Positions 1 to 8,098 of a DNA stretch of 51,433 nt are shown piece by piece. The stretch spans positions 1 to 51,433 of the forward strand of contig JAFIFU010000022.1 in assembly GCA_020831885.1 (NCBI GenBank). Direction: 5' to 3'. Below the pieces are notes generated by a model. The model was not told the origin of the DNA. It saw only the letters and a list, made by a program, of their open reading frames with translations, and made no database searches. A program made the translations under genes and the position numbers. The stretch is from Ectothiorhodospiraceae bacterium. GTDB taxonomy: Bacteria > Pseudomonadota > Gammaproteobacteria > Nitrococcales > Aquisalimonadaceae. The first letter of the stretch is position 1. Each line of letters starts with the position of its first letter.

Positions 1-492
1 ATCGACGCCAACGGCATTCTGCACGTGTCCGCCAAGGACAAGGCCACCGGCAAGGAACAGTCCATCGTCATCAAGGCCTCCAGCGGCCTGACCGACGACG
101 AGATCGAACGGATGGTGAAGGACGCCGAGGCCCATGCGGAGGAAGACCGCAAGATGCGGGAGCTGGTGGATGCCCGTAACCAGGCGGACAACCTGATCCA
201 CAGCGTGCGCAAGTCGCTGAGCGATCTCGGTGACAAGGCGGATGCCGGCGAGAAGGAGACCGTGGAGAAGGCCATCGGCGAGCTGGAGGAGGCAGTCAAG
301 GGCGACGACAAGAGCGCCATTGAAGCCAAGACCCAGGCACTGGCCGAGCATGCCGGCAAGCTGGCCGAGAAGGCCTACGCCCAACAAGGGGCCGAGGCCG
401 GTGAGGCGGGGACAGAGTCCGCTTCCTCCTCCAGCGACGACGACGTGGTCGACGCCGAGTTCGAGGAAGTGAAGGACGACGACAAGAAGTAG
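1..492 (+). CDS. dnaK: Chaperone DnaK (Hsp70), 3' end only
   Basis: The reading frame is open from base 1, so the gene starts upstream of the window; 163 codons remain. The first residues ([20 protein letters not shown]) are the end of the Hsp70 substrate-binding beta-sandwich. The helical lid follows, then an acidic low-complexity tail rich in Ser, Asp and Glu ending EEVKDDDKK, as is usual for bacterial DnaK. DnaK is the ATP-dependent cytoplasmic chaperone that works with DnaJ, encoded 113 bp downstream, and with GrpE, which is not seen here. A hairpin terminator follows the stop. The identification is secure; the nucleotide-binding domain lies outside the window. Confidence 0.97.
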   Translation: MDANGILHVSAKDKATGKEQSIVIKASSGLTDDEIERMVKDAEAHAEEDRKMRELVDARNQADNLIHSVRKSLSDLGDKADAGEKETVEKAIGELEEAVKGDDKSAIEAKTQALAEHAGKLAEKAYAQQGAEAGEAGTESASSSSDDDVVDAEFEEVKDDDKK

Positions 493-519
493 CTCGCCCT
501 TGCGGGACGGCGTTGATCC

Positions 520-552
520 GGGCGCAGGGCAACCCCCTGCGCCCGTCTGTTT
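520..552 (+). terminator. Rho-independent terminator or attenuator between dnaK and dnaJ
   Basis: A perfect 10-bp stem (GGGCGCAGGG / CCCTGCGCCC) with a 5-nt loop is followed by GTCTGTTT. The stem is strong but the T-tract is short, so partial read-through into dnaJ is likely. This would fit the common pattern of more DnaK than DnaJ. Confidence 0.75.
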
Positions 553-605
553 CCCGGCAATGGGGTAACGAGCCGGGCAGGGCACATGGCGGATAGTGGC
601 GAATT

Positions 606-1739
606 ATGGCGAAACGCGATCTCTACGAGGTGCTCGGGGTACAGAAGAATGCCACCGAGGCGGACCTGAAGAAGGCTTACCGGCGGCTGGCGATGAAGTA
701 CCACCCGGACCGCAATCCCGGGGACGAGCAGGCCGAGAAACAGTTCAAGGAGGCGAAGAACGCCTACGAGGTGTTGGCGGACCCGCAAAAACGGGCGGCC
801 TATGACCAGTTCGGCCACGCCGGTGTGGAAGGCGCCGGTATGGGCGGTGCCCGGGGCGGAGCCGGCGGCCCCAGCTTCTCGGACATCTTCTCCGATGTTT
901 TCGGCGATATCTTCGGCGCCGGTGGTGCGCGTGGCCAGCGCGTGTACCGTGGCGCGGATCTCCGCTACAACATGGAGCTGGGCCTGGAGGAGGCCGTTCG
1001 CGGGGCCAGCAAGACAATCCGTATACCCAGCTGGGAGATCTGTGACGCCTGTGACGGCAAGGGCACCCGGGACGGCAGCGAGCCGGAGACCTGTCCCACT
1101 TGCCATGGGCATGGTGACGTCCGGGTGCAGCAGGGCTTCTTCTCCGTGCAGCAGACCTGCCCGCGCTGCGGCGGTACCGGCTCGGTGGTCACCGACCCCT
1201 GCGGGACGTGCAATGGTCAGGGCCGCACGCAGCACACCCGCGAACTGTCCATCGAGATCCCCCCCGGTGTGGACACCGGTGACCGTATCCGCCTCAGCGG
1301 AGAAGGTGAGCCGGGAGAGCGGGGCGGTCCGCCCGGCGACCTTTACGTTCAGATCATGGTGCGCGAGCACCCCATTTTCGTGCGCGACGGGGAGCACCTC
1401 CGCTGCCAGGTGCCCATTGACATGGTGGCCGCGGCCCTGGGGGGCGAGATGGAGGTCCCCACCCTGGATGGCCGCGTGACCCTGCGCATCCCGGAAGGCA
1501 CCCAGAGCGGCAAGGTGTTCCGCATCCGTGGCAAGGGGGTGAAACCGGTCCGGGGCGGCCCCCAGGGCGATCTGCTGTGCCGGGTGGTTGTGGAGACCCC
1601 GGTGAACCTGACCCGGGAACAGAAGGATCTGCTGAAACGCCTGGGCGAGACCCTGGACAAGGGTGGCAATCGCCACAACCCGCAGAGTCAGTCCTGGCTG
1701 GACAAGGCCAAGAAGTTCTTCGAGGATCTGAAATTCTGA
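606..1739 (+). CDS. dnaJ: Chaperone DnaJ (type I Hsp40)
   Basis: The 377-residue product is of standard DnaJ length. The N-terminal J-domain (residues 1-70) contains the HPD motif in KYHPDRNP, which stimulates DnaK ATPase. A Gly/Phe-rich linker follows (about 75-115). The zinc domain has four CxxCxGxG repeats ([32 protein letters not shown]). The C-terminal substrate-binding and dimerisation domains complete the protein. The ATG at 606 begins the canonical [12 protein letters not shown] start. It is the second gene of the dnaK-dnaJ locus and converges with the CBS-domain gene downstream, 16 bp apart. Confidence 0.98.
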   Translation: MAKRDLYEVLGVQKNATEADLKKAYRRLAMKYHPDRNPGDEQAEKQFKEAKNAYEVLADPQKRAAYDQFGHAGVEGAGMGGARGGAGGPSFSDIFSDVFGDIFGAGGARGQRVYRGADLRYNMELGLEEAVRGASKTIRIPSWEICDACDGKGTRDGSEPETCPTCHGHGDVRVQQGFFSVQQTCPRCGGTGSVVTDPCGTCNGQGRTQHTRELSIEIPPGVDTGDRIRLSGEGEPGERGGPPGDLYVQIMVREHPIFVRDGEHLRCQVPIDMVAAALGGEMEVPTLDGRVTLRIPEGTQSGKVFRIRGKGVKPVRGGPQGDLLCRVVVETPVNLTREQKDLLKRLGETLDKGGNRHNPQSQSWLDKAKKFFEDLKF

Positions 1740-1755
1740 CCCGTGGCGGCGTCTC

Positions 1756-2211
1756 TCAGGCGCCCGCGGCGGAATCCACCGGCCCGTAGATGTAGCGGGT
1801 GAGATCCTCGATCATATGCTGCTGGTCCTGCACCGCCCACTTGGTGAGGTCCCCGGCGGAGACCATGCCCAGCAGCGTACCCTCCTGGAACACCGGCAGG
1901 TGCCGTATGCGGTGTTGAGTGCACAGACTCATGGCTTCGCCCACGGTCATTGCCGGCGGCACCACGATCAACTCCCGGGTCATGTGCTTCCGGATCGGTT
2001 CCTCCCCAGGCGTCAGCCCCTGGTAGCTGATCCGCCGCATCAGGTCCCGCTCGGTGAACAGCCCGGCCAGGCGACCCTGGTCCATGACCAGCACGCAGCC
2101 CACGCCGCCGTCCACCATGACCTTGACCGCGTCCGCCACGGTGGCCTCCACCGGCACCGTGAACAGGGCCTGCTGTTTCGCGTTCAACAGCGTGCGAAGT
2201 TGCATTTCCAT
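1756..2211 (-). CDS. CBS-domain pair protein
   Basis: The frame is open further upstream, but GGAGGT lies 6 bp before the ATG at 2211, giving 151 residues, the usual size of stand-alone CBS-pair proteins. Two CBS motifs are visible: about residues 10-65 (TVADAVKVMVDGGVGCVLVM, then LAGLFTERDLMRR) and about 75-135 (TVGEAMSLCTQHRIRHLPVF, then LLGMVSAGDLTKW). CBS pairs bind adenosyl ligands such as AMP, ATP or SAM and usually act as energy sensors. No catalytic domain is attached, so the partner is unknown. A sigma70-like promoter lies upstream. Confidence 0.9.
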   Translation of the reverse strand: MEMQLRTLLNAKQQALFTVPVEATVADAVKVMVDGGVGCVLVMDQGRLAGLFTERDLMRRISYQGLTPGEEPIRKHMTRELIVVPPAMTVGEAMSLCTQHRIRHLPVFQEGTLLGMVSAGDLTKWAVQDQQHMIEDLTRYIYGPVDSAAGA

Positions 2212-2280
2212 CGGGATACCTCCGGCCGTTGCACTCATCCCTGTACAGGCGTCGCGGGTAAATGGACGGTTCCTTTCCCA

Positions 2281-2309
2281 ATCATAGCTGTCGCCCGCCG
2301 GGGTGTCAG
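2281..2309 (-). promoter_or_regulatory. Sigma70-type promoter for the CBS-domain gene
   Basis: Read on the minus strand: CTGACA, 17 bp, TATGAT. Both hexamers match the consensus at five of six positions with ideal spacing. The predicted start lies about 60 nt before the ATG at 2211. Confidence 0.6.
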
Positions 2310-2331
2310 GCGGTGACATGTCCGTCACCGC
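2310..2331. promoter_or_regulatory. Inverted repeat between divergent promoters (candidate operator)
   Basis: Perfect 8-bp arms GCGGTGAC / GTCACCGC are separated by 6 bp. The repeat abuts the -35 box of the CBS-gene promoter and lies 18 bp before the heat-shock-type promoter of the hibernation factor gene. No T-tract follows, so an operator is more likely than a terminator. The binding protein is unknown. Confidence 0.4.
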
Positions 2332-2348
2332 TCCGGGTACAGCACTTC

Positions 2349-2377
2349 CTTGAAACGGCGGGGGCTGACGCCATGTA
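2349..2377 (+). promoter_or_regulatory. Sigma32 (RpoH) heat-shock promoter for the hibernation factor gene
   Basis: CTTGAAA is followed by CGCCATGT, with 13 bp between TTGAAA and CGCCATGT. This fits the enterobacterial sigma32 consensus (TTGAAA, 13-17 bp, CCCCATnT) at all but one informative position. The overlapping TACAAT is 20 bp from TTGAAA, too far for a good sigma70 promoter. The site lies about 75 bp before the ATG at 2454. Confidence 0.5.
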
Positions 2378-2453
2378 CAATGGTGTTGATGCGGCATGCC
2401 CGTGGTGTGTCGCCATCGCATCCGTTCATTGGCACAACAGATGTGGAGATGCC

Positions 2454-2816
2454 ATGCAGATACAACTGAATTCGGCCCAGGGTGTCGCGATGTCGCCGGC
2501 GCTGGAAGAGCATATCAACAAGCACCTGCAGAGCGTGGACCGGCGTTTCGGTCAGCGACTGACGCGCATTGAGGTCTACCTCACCGATGTGAACGGGCCG
2601 AAGGGGGGCGTGAACAAACAATGCAAACTGGAAGCCCGCCCCCGGGGGGGAGACCCGCTGATGGCGGAGTCGTTGCACGAGAATGCCTATGATGCGGTGA
2701 GCGGTGCCGTCAAGCGCCTGGAATCCGTGCTGGGCAATCATTTCGGCAAACTGGATCGGCGGCCGTCCGGCAACAGGCAGTCCCCGCTGGCGGACGGCGA
2801 AGGCGAGGAGGACTGA
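2454..2816 (+). CDS. hpf: Ribosome hibernation promoting factor (HPF/RaiA family)
   Basis: The 120-residue protein spans one HPF/RaiA beta-alpha-beta-beta-beta-alpha domain (residues 1-100; note IEVYLTDVNGPKGG and the YDAVSGAVKRLESVL helix) plus an acidic tail. This family binds the 30S subunit where mRNA and tRNA sit and inactivates ribosomes in stress or stationary phase. The ATG at 2454 is preceded by GGAGA; the upstream in-frame extension lacks family similarity. The protein is the short type, without the dimerisation domain of long HPF. It is not next to rpoN, the usual place for hpf in gammaproteobacteria, but beside dnaKJ, with a sigma32-like promoter, suggesting heat-shock control. 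Confidence 0.85.
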   Translation: MQIQLNSAQGVAMSPALEEHINKHLQSVDRRFGQRLTRIEVYLTDVNGPKGGVNKQCKLEARPRGGDPLMAESLHENAYDAVSGAVKRLESVLGNHFGKLDRRPSGNRQSPLADGEGEED

Positions 2817-2921
2817 TCCGGAGCGGTTCTTCGGAAAAGCGGCCCCGGGAACGGGCGGCGCATCGGGCTGAATGGCCTGATCGGGGCGATTGAGAGGGGG
2901 GCGGCGATCCGCCGGAAGAGC

Positions 2922-3401
2922 ATGGAACCACGCACAGCCATGGTCTGGCTCGTCTGGACATTCCTTTTGCTGCTGTTCTGGCTGCTGCTCACCGGGGGCG
3001 AAGCCGGGTTGTCCGGTCTGGCCGTTTCCGCGCTGGCGGCCGCGCTCGCCGTGCGTCTGGGGCAGCGGGGTCCCCGGCGGCTGCGGCCGCTGGCGGCCCT
3101 GCGGTTCCTGCTCTTCTTCCTGCAGCGCTCCCTGGCCGGCGGGCTGGATGTGTCCTGGCGGGCCCTGCACCCGGCCATGCCCCTGTCACCCAACTGGGTG
3201 GACTATCCCCTCCGGTTGCGCCACCCGGGTGCACGGGCACTGTTCATCGGCACGGTCAGCCTGACCCCGGGCACGCTGGGCGCCGATATTGTCGGCCACC
3301 GGGCATGCATCCACAGCATACTGACGGACGTGGAACCGGATCTGAAGCGCCTGGAAGCGCGGGTGGCGGCGCTGTATGACGAACGCCTGGAGGGGGCATG
3401 A
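2922..3401 (+). CDS. mrpE: Cation/proton antiporter subunit MrpE (MbhA-like)
   Basis: The 159-residue protein matches the MrpE/MnhE family: hydrophobic segments in the first 50 residues, then a conserved soluble part with PNWVDYPLRLRHPGARALFI and the signature SLTPGTLGADI. MrpE is a small membrane subunit of the multi-subunit Na+(or K+)/H+ antiporter, needed for assembly. It is the first gene of an eight-subunit operon, and its stop overlaps mrpF by 4 bp (ATGA). GGAAGAG lies just before the ATG. No convincing promoter was seen in the 105 bp after hpf. Confidence 0.93.
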   Translation: MEPRTAMVWLVWTFLLLLFWLLLTGGEAGLSGLAVSALAAALAVRLGQRGPRRLRPLAALRFLLFFLQRSLAGGLDVSWRALHPAMPLSPNWVDYPLRLRHPGARALFIGTVSLTPGTLGADIVGHRACIHSILTDVEPDLKRLEARVAALYDERLEGA

Positions 3402-3670
3402 GCCTGGTCCTGACTTCGGTGGCCGTGCTGCTGATCCTGCTCCTGGGGCTGGGCCTCTGGCGGGTCTATCTGGGGCCGGAGGAAGCGGACCGGATGCTGG
3501 CGGTGCAATTGCTTGGAAGCACCACCGTGGGCGTCCTGGTGCTGCTGGCCACTCTGCTTGACCAGCCGCCGCTGCTCCGCGTGGCCCTGCTTTTCGCCCT
3601 GCTGGCCGTGCTGGTGGCGGTGGCCTTCGTGCGCGGCGGGACGGCTCTGCCGCCCCGGGAGGGCGAATGA
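3398..3670 (+). CDS. mrpF: Antiporter subunit MrpF (MbhB-like)
   Basis: The 90-residue protein has three predicted membrane helices and the family pattern GPEEADRMLAVQLLGSTTVG after the first helix, typical of MrpF/MnhF. It is a small structural subunit of the antiporter membrane arm. It overlaps mrpE and mrpG by 4 bp each, so translation is probably coupled. Confidence 0.93.
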   Translation: MSLVLTSVAVLLILLLGLGLWRVYLGPEEADRMLAVQLLGSTTVGVLVLLATLLDQPPLLRVALLFALLAVLVAVAFVRGGTALPPREGE

Positions 3671-3951
3671 CGCTGCTGGGAAGTCTGGTCATCGTCGCCG
3701 GACTGTTTTTCTACCTGGCCGGAACCGTGGGCATGCTGCGATTCCCGGATGTCTACTCCCGCCTCCACGCCGTGACCAAGGCGGACAATATCGGCCTTGG
3801 GTTGCTCTGTCTGGGGTGCGCCCTGATCCTGCGGTCCTGGACTCTGGCGGCACTGCTGGCGGTGATCTGGTTGCTGGCGGTGACGGCGGCGACCGTGGGC
3901 TGCCATCTGATCGCCCGTAATCGCCTGCGGCAGGATCAGGGCGTCGAATGA
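3667..3951 (+). CDS. mrpG: Antiporter subunit MrpG (MbhC-like)
   Basis: The 94-residue protein has three membrane helices and the MrpG/MnhG hallmark GMLRFPDVYSRLHAVTKADN with the following GLGLLCLGCAL helix. It is a small structural subunit. It starts inside the mrpF stop (ATGA) and ends inside the start of the next gene in the same way. Confidence 0.94.
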   Translation: MTLLGSLVIVAGLFFYLAGTVGMLRFPDVYSRLHAVTKADNIGLGLLCLGCALILRSWTLAALLAVIWLLAVTAATVGCHLIARNRLRQDQGVE

Positions 3952-4886
3952 ACCTGTTCGATGCGCTCACCGCACTGCTGCTGGTGTTGCTGGCCTGGCG
4001 CTGCCTGATCGTACCAGACCTGTTTCGCAGCATCGTGCTGTTCGTGGTGTTCGGTCTGCTCCTGGCCTTGACCTGGGCGCGGCTGGATGCACCGGATCTG
4101 GCGCTGGCCGAGGCCGCGATCGGCGCCGGTGTTCTGGGCGTGCTCCTGCTGGGTACCTGGCGGGCGCTGGGCAGTCCGCGCCGGGGGGAGACCCCGTCCT
4201 CATCCTTGCCTGCGGGCCTGCGGGTGTTGTCCGCCGCAGGGTCGGCGGTCCTGGCCGGTGCGCTGGCCTACGGCCTGCATCTGCTGCCGGGCACCGGGGA
4301 TGGTGCCGGTACCCTGGCCCTGGAGACCCTGCCGCTACCCGCCACCGGTCAGCCGGTGACCGCGGTCCTGCTGGATTTCCGCAGCTACGACACGCTGCTG
4401 GAGACGGCGGTACTGTTGATGGCCGTGGTGGGCACCTGGCTCGCCCGGAGCCCGCTGCTGGACGCCCTGTCCAGCGAGGATGCCACCGCCCACACACCGG
4501 TGATGCCGGTGCTGATGCGATTATTCGCCCCCGTGCTGCTGGTCACCGGCGCCTATCTGGTATGGGCCGGCGCCTATACCCCAGGGGGGGCGTTTCAGGG
4601 AGGTGCCGTTCTGGCGGCGGCCGGCGTGCTGCTGGCCCTGGGGCGCCGGCTTGGCACCGCGCCGGATGCCGGCTGGCTGTTACGTCTGCTTCTGGTGCTG
4701 GGCGTCCTGGTGTTCATCGGGGCAGGTCTGCTGCTGATGCCGGCCCAGAACGCGTTCATGGCCTATCCGGAACGCTGGGCCGGCCTGATCATGCATCTGG
4801 TGGAGTACACGCTGGCGGTTTCCATCGCCCTGTCGCTGCTGTTGCTGTTCACCGGCCGGCCGGGTCTGCGGGGTATTTCCGGATGA
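3948..4886 (+). CDS. Fused antiporter subunit: DUF4040 (MbhD) + MbhE + MrpB
   Basis: The 312-residue membrane protein combines three modules that are separate genes in archaeal Mbh clusters. Residues 1-75 are a DUF4040/MbhD domain (DAPDLALAEAAIGAG). Residues 95-165 match the MbhE/MrpA C-terminal module (VLLDFRSYDTLLETAVLL). Residues 185-312 match MrpB, with GAYTPGGAFQGG and a C-terminal helix pair. In classical Mrp the first two modules form the C-terminus of the large MrpA subunit. Here no MrpA NuoL-like part is attached, so this protein probably supplies the MrpA tail and MrpB together. It overlaps mrpG and mrpC by 4 bp. Confidence 0.88.
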   Translation: MNLFDALTALLLVLLAWRCLIVPDLFRSIVLFVVFGLLLALTWARLDAPDLALAEAAIGAGVLGVLLLGTWRALGSPRRGETPSSSLPAGLRVLSAAGSAVLAGALAYGLHLLPGTGDGAGTLALETLPLPATGQPVTAVLLDFRSYDTLLETAVLLMAVVGTWLARSPLLDALSSEDATAHTPVMPVLMRLFAPVLLVTGAYLVWAGAYTPGGAFQGGAVLAAAGVLLALGRRLGTAPDAGWLLRLLLVLGVLVFIGAGLLLMPAQNAFMAYPERWAGLIMHLVEYTLAVSIALSLLLLFTGRPGLRGISG

Positions 4887-5170
4887 TGGGGCTGGATGTC
4901 TACGCCATTGCGGCCGCCGTCCTGGTCGGCCTGGGCTTTCACGGCCTGATCACCCAGCCGCACCCGCTGAAACGGCTCTTGGCGGTGAACGTGGTGGGCA
5001 ACGGGGTGTTCCTGGCGCTGATTGTGCTGGCCCGTCGTCTGCCGGATGGTCCCGATCCCATTCCCCACGCCATGGTCCTCACCGGCATCGTGATCGCGGT
5101 CAGCGCCACGGCGTTCGGCCTTGCCCTGGTGCGCCGGCAGGCCCGGGACGCGGAGGAGCGGGATGACTGA
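4883..5170 (+). CDS. mrpC: Antiporter subunit MrpC (NuoK-like, MbhG)
   Basis: The 95-residue protein has three membrane helices and the MrpC/NuoK pattern GLITQPHPLKRLLAVNVVGN followed by PIPHAMVLTGIVIAVSATAF, typical of MrpC. The frame is open upstream, but the ATG at 4883 overlaps the previous stop (ATGA) and gives the family N-terminus. MrpC is the NuoK homologue of the antiporter arm. Confidence 0.93.
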   Translation: MMGLDVYAIAAAVLVGLGFHGLITQPHPLKRLLAVNVVGNGVFLALIVLARRLPDGPDPIPHAMVLTGIVIAVSATAFGLALVRRQARDAEERDD

Positions 5171-6617
5171 GATGCTGCCGGTTCTGGCCGTGTTTCTCCC
5201 GCTGCTGGCGGGTGTGATCCTGTTCCTGTCGGGCCCCGGCCCCGGCGGACTGTGGGCGCTGGGGGGCATCGTGCTGTCCGCGGCGCCGTCCCTGCTGCTG
5301 GTGCGGCAGGTGGCGGTGATGGGCACCATCGAGCATTTGATGGGCGGCTGGTCCGTGCCGCTGGGTATCCGGCTGATGGCGGACGGGCTCAGTGCGCTGA
5401 TGATTCTGCTCACCGCCGTGGTGGGGGTGCTGGTGTCTATCCACGCCCTCGGGCTGTTCGACCGGCGTGATGCGGCCTCGCGCCAGTTCTGGGTTCTGTG
5501 GCCGCTGCTCTGGGGCGCGTTGAACGCCCTGTTTCTGTCCGCCGATCTGTTCAATGCCTACGTGACCCTGGAACTGGTCACCCTGGCGGCGATTCCGCTG
5601 GTGCTTCTTGCCGGCAGCGCCCGGGCGGTGAGCGCGGCGCTCCGTTACCTGATTCTGGCGCTGTTCGGCTCCATGCTTTACCTGGCCGGCGTGGCGCTGA
5701 TCTACGGTCTGACCGGTGTGCTGGACATGCAACTGGCCGGGGAGCGTCTGGCCGGCGGGGGTTGGGTGGTGAATCTCGCCGCGGCCCTGATGGTGACGGG
5801 GTTGCTGGTGAAGGCGGCCATCGTGCCTTTCCATCTGTGGCTGCCGGATGCCCATGGCAGCGCCCCGGCACCGGTCAGCGCGCTGCTTTCGGCCCTGGTG
5901 GTCAAGGCTGCCGTGTACCTGCTGCTGCGTTTATGGAGCGGCCCGTTGCTGGAGCCGCTGTCTCAGCCGTCCGTGGCCTGGCTGCTGGCGGGCCTGGGGG
6001 TTGCCGCGATTCTGTACGGCTCGGTGCAGGCGCTGCGGCAGCCGCGCCTGAAGCTGGTGGTGGCCTATTCCACGGTGGCCCAGTTGGGTTACATGCTTCT
6101 GTTGTTCCCCATGGCCGGGCTTCTGGCCTGGCAGGGGGTGATCTACCACGGGGTGGCCCATGGTGTTGCCAAGGCCGCCTTGTTCCTGGCGGCCGGGAAC
6201 ATCCTGTACCAGATCGGCCACGACCGGATCGTGGACCTGCGGGGCAGCGGAACCGTGCTGGCGGTGAGCTTCGGCACGTTTGCCATTGCCGGCATCAGTA
6301 TCATGGGGCTGCCACCCAGCGGCGGTTTCCTGGGGAAATGGCTGCTGCTGCAGGCCACCCTGGGTGCGGGCGCCTGGTGGCTGGCGCTGGTTATCCTGGC
6401 GGGCGGGCTGTTGGCCGCCGGCTACGTGTTTCGCGTGCTGCGGGCCGCCTTTCAATTGCCGGACAGCGACGCCGAGGGCATGGAGCCGCCGGTGCGGCAT
6501 ATCGGCCCGCTGATGCGCTGGCCCGCCTTGGTGCTGGCCCTGCTGGGTATCGCGCTGGGTTTCGCCGGTGAACCCCTGCTGGCGCTGCTGGGCGACATGC
6601 CCGGGGGGGCGGGATGA
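5163..6617 (+). CDS. mrpD: Antiporter subunit MrpD-like 1 (proton-translocating family)
   Basis: The 484-residue, roughly 14-helix protein belongs to the NuoL/M/N-MrpA/D family. The TM5 glutamate essential in MrpD is at residue 137 (AYVTLELVTLAAIP). The channel lysines are K217 (LLVKAAIVPFHLWLPDAHG) and K248 (ALVVKAAVYLL). The ATG at 5163 overlaps mrpC by 8 bp; an upstream extension in the same frame lies within mrpC and was rejected. It is the first of three consecutive antiporter-like subunits and the one with all expected charged residues in standard context. Confidence 0.92.
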   Translation: MTEMLPVLAVFLPLLAGVILFLSGPGPGGLWALGGIVLSAAPSLLLVRQVAVMGTIEHLMGGWSVPLGIRLMADGLSALMILLTAVVGVLVSIHALGLFDRRDAASRQFWVLWPLLWGALNALFLSADLFNAYVTLELVTLAAIPLVLLAGSARAVSAALRYLILALFGSMLYLAGVALIYGLTGVLDMQLAGERLAGGGWVVNLAAALMVTGLLVKAAIVPFHLWLPDAHGSAPAPVSALLSALVVKAAVYLLLRLWSGPLLEPLSQPSVAWLLAGLGVAAILYGSVQALRQPRLKLVVAYSTVAQLGYMLLLFPMAGLLAWQGVIYHGVAHGVAKAALFLAAGNILYQIGHDRIVDLRGSGTVLAVSFGTFAIAGISIMGLPPSGGFLGKWLLLQATLGAGAWWLALVILAGGLLAAGYVFRVLRAAFQLPDSDAEGMEPPVRHIGPLMRWPALVLALLGIALGFAGEPLLALLGDMPGGAG

Positions 6618-8098
6618 TCTACCAGGCGCTTCCGCTATGGGTGCTGATGACCTCCCTGGTGGCCGCTCTGGTGGTGTTCGTCGCGGGGGAACGGCGGCAC
6701 CGGTTGCGCATCACCGTGAACCTGGCTGCGGCAGTGTTCAAGCTGCTGCTGGTGGCCGTGATGCTGGTGGGCGTGCTCCGGGGCGACCTGTTCCTGGTGC
6801 GTTTCGCCGTGCTGCCGGGCGTGGAGCTGATTCTTCACGCGGACGCCTTGACCATGCTGTTCACCACGCTCTCGGCGGTGCTCTGGCTGGTGACCACGGT
6901 ATACGCCATCAGTTACCTGGAGCAGCGTCCCAACCGGGCACGCTTCTTCGGCTTCTTCAGTCTGTGCGTGGCTGCAACCATGGGGATCGCCACCGCGGGC
7001 AATCTGTTCACGTTTTTCGTCTTCTACGAACTGCTGACCCTGGCCACCTGGCCTCTGGTGGTTCATAACGGCTGGCCGAAGGCCATGGCGGTGGGTCGGT
7101 TGTACCTGCGCTATACGCTGGGCGGTGGCGCGGTGCTGCTACTGGGGATCGTGGCGCTGAACAGTCTGGGGGTGCCCGGTGATTTTCTGGCCGGCGGCAG
7201 CCTGGACGGCGTGGAGAAGACCCATCGGGCGGCCGTATTCGGAATCTTTCTCCTTCTCCTTGGAGGGCTGGGTGTGAAGGCGGCGGTGGTGCCCCTGCAC
7301 GTCTGGCTGCCCAGCGCCATGGTGGCGCCGGCGCCGGTGAGTGCATTGCTGCACGCGGTGGCGGTGGTCAAGGCCGGTGCGTTCGGGATCGTGCGTGTGG
7401 TCTATGACGTGTACGGGCTGGAGGTGATGACGGAACTGCAACTGGGCACGCTGTTGGCGGCGGTTGCCAGCGTCACCATTATCTACGGATCGTTGAAGGC
7501 CATCGCGCAGACCGACCTGAAGCGCCGGCTGGCCTACTCCACGGTGAGCCAGGTGTCCTACATCGCCCTGGGGGTGGGCTTGGGCAGCCCTCTGGCCACG
7601 GTGGGTGGGCTGGTCCATCTGGTTCATCAGGGGCTGATGAAGATCACGCTGTTTTTCTGTGCGGGCAACTACGCGGAGACCCACGGCATCCACAAGATCA
7701 CGGAGCTGAACGGTATCGGCCGCCGGATGCCCTGGACCACGGCTATGTTCACGCTGGGCGCCTTCGGCATGATGGGCGCGCCGCCGCTGGCCGGGTTTGT
7801 CAGCAAATGGTACCTGGGCATGGGTGCGCTGCAGGCGGAGGCGCTGTGGGTCATCCCGGTGCTGCTGGTCAGTACGGCGCTGAACGCCATCTATTTCCTG
7901 CCCATGCTCTACCGGGCCTGGTTCGCACCCCCGGCGGACCGGGAGGCCGCTGCCGGACTGGCCGAGGCCCGGCTCGGGCTGTTGGTGCCGACGCTCTGTA
8001 CCGGTATCGCGGCGTTGGGTGCCGGTGTGCTGGCCGGCTTGCCGTTGAGCCCGTTGTCCTGGGTGGCCTTCATCGTGGCGCAGGAGTACGGTGAATGA
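6614..8098 (+). CDS. Antiporter-like subunit 2 (NuoL/M/MrpD family)
   Basis: The 494-residue polytopic protein is paralogous to its neighbour. It keeps the TM5 glutamate E139 (FFVFYELLTLATW) and lysines K222 (GVKAAVVPLHVWLPSAM) and K253 (AVAVVKAGAFGI). The stretch VHLVHQGLMKITLFFCAG is typical of proton-translocating subunits. It overlaps the flanking genes by 4 bp. It may fill the place normally taken by the NuoL-like half of MrpA, although it lacks the MrpA C-terminal extension, which is encoded at 3948-4886. Confidence 0.9.
   Translation: MIYQALPLWVLMTSLVAALVVFVAGERRHRLRITVNLAAAVFKLLLVAVMLVGVLRGDLFLVRFAVLPGVELILHADALTMLFTTLSAVLWLVTTVYAISYLEQRPNRARFFGFFSLCVAATMGIATAGNLFTFFVFYELLTLATWPLVVHNGWPKAMAVGRLYLRYTLGGGAVLLLGIVALNSLGVPGDFLAGGSLDGVEKTHRAAVFGIFLLLLGGLGVKAAVVPLHVWLPSAMVAPAPVSALLHAVAVVKAGAFGIVRVVYDVYGLEVMTELQLGTLLAAVASVTIIYGSLKAIAQTDLKRRLAYSTVSQVSYIALGVGLGSPLATVGGLVHLVHQGLMKITLFFCAGNYAETHGIHKITELNGIGRRMPWTTAMFTLGAFGMMGAPPLAGFVSKWYLGMGALQAEALWVIPVLLVSTALNAIYFLPMLYRAWFAPPADREAAAGLAEARLGLLVPTLCTGIAALGAGVLAGLPLSPLSWVAFIVAQEYGE

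Noticed and set aside
375-1676. Long open frame antisense to dnaJ
   Set aside because: High-G+C shadow of a certain gene; no recognisable protein features.
2355-2382. TTGAAA/TACAAT as a sigma70 promoter for hpf
   Set aside because: Spacing of 20 bp is too long; the sigma32 reading fits much better.
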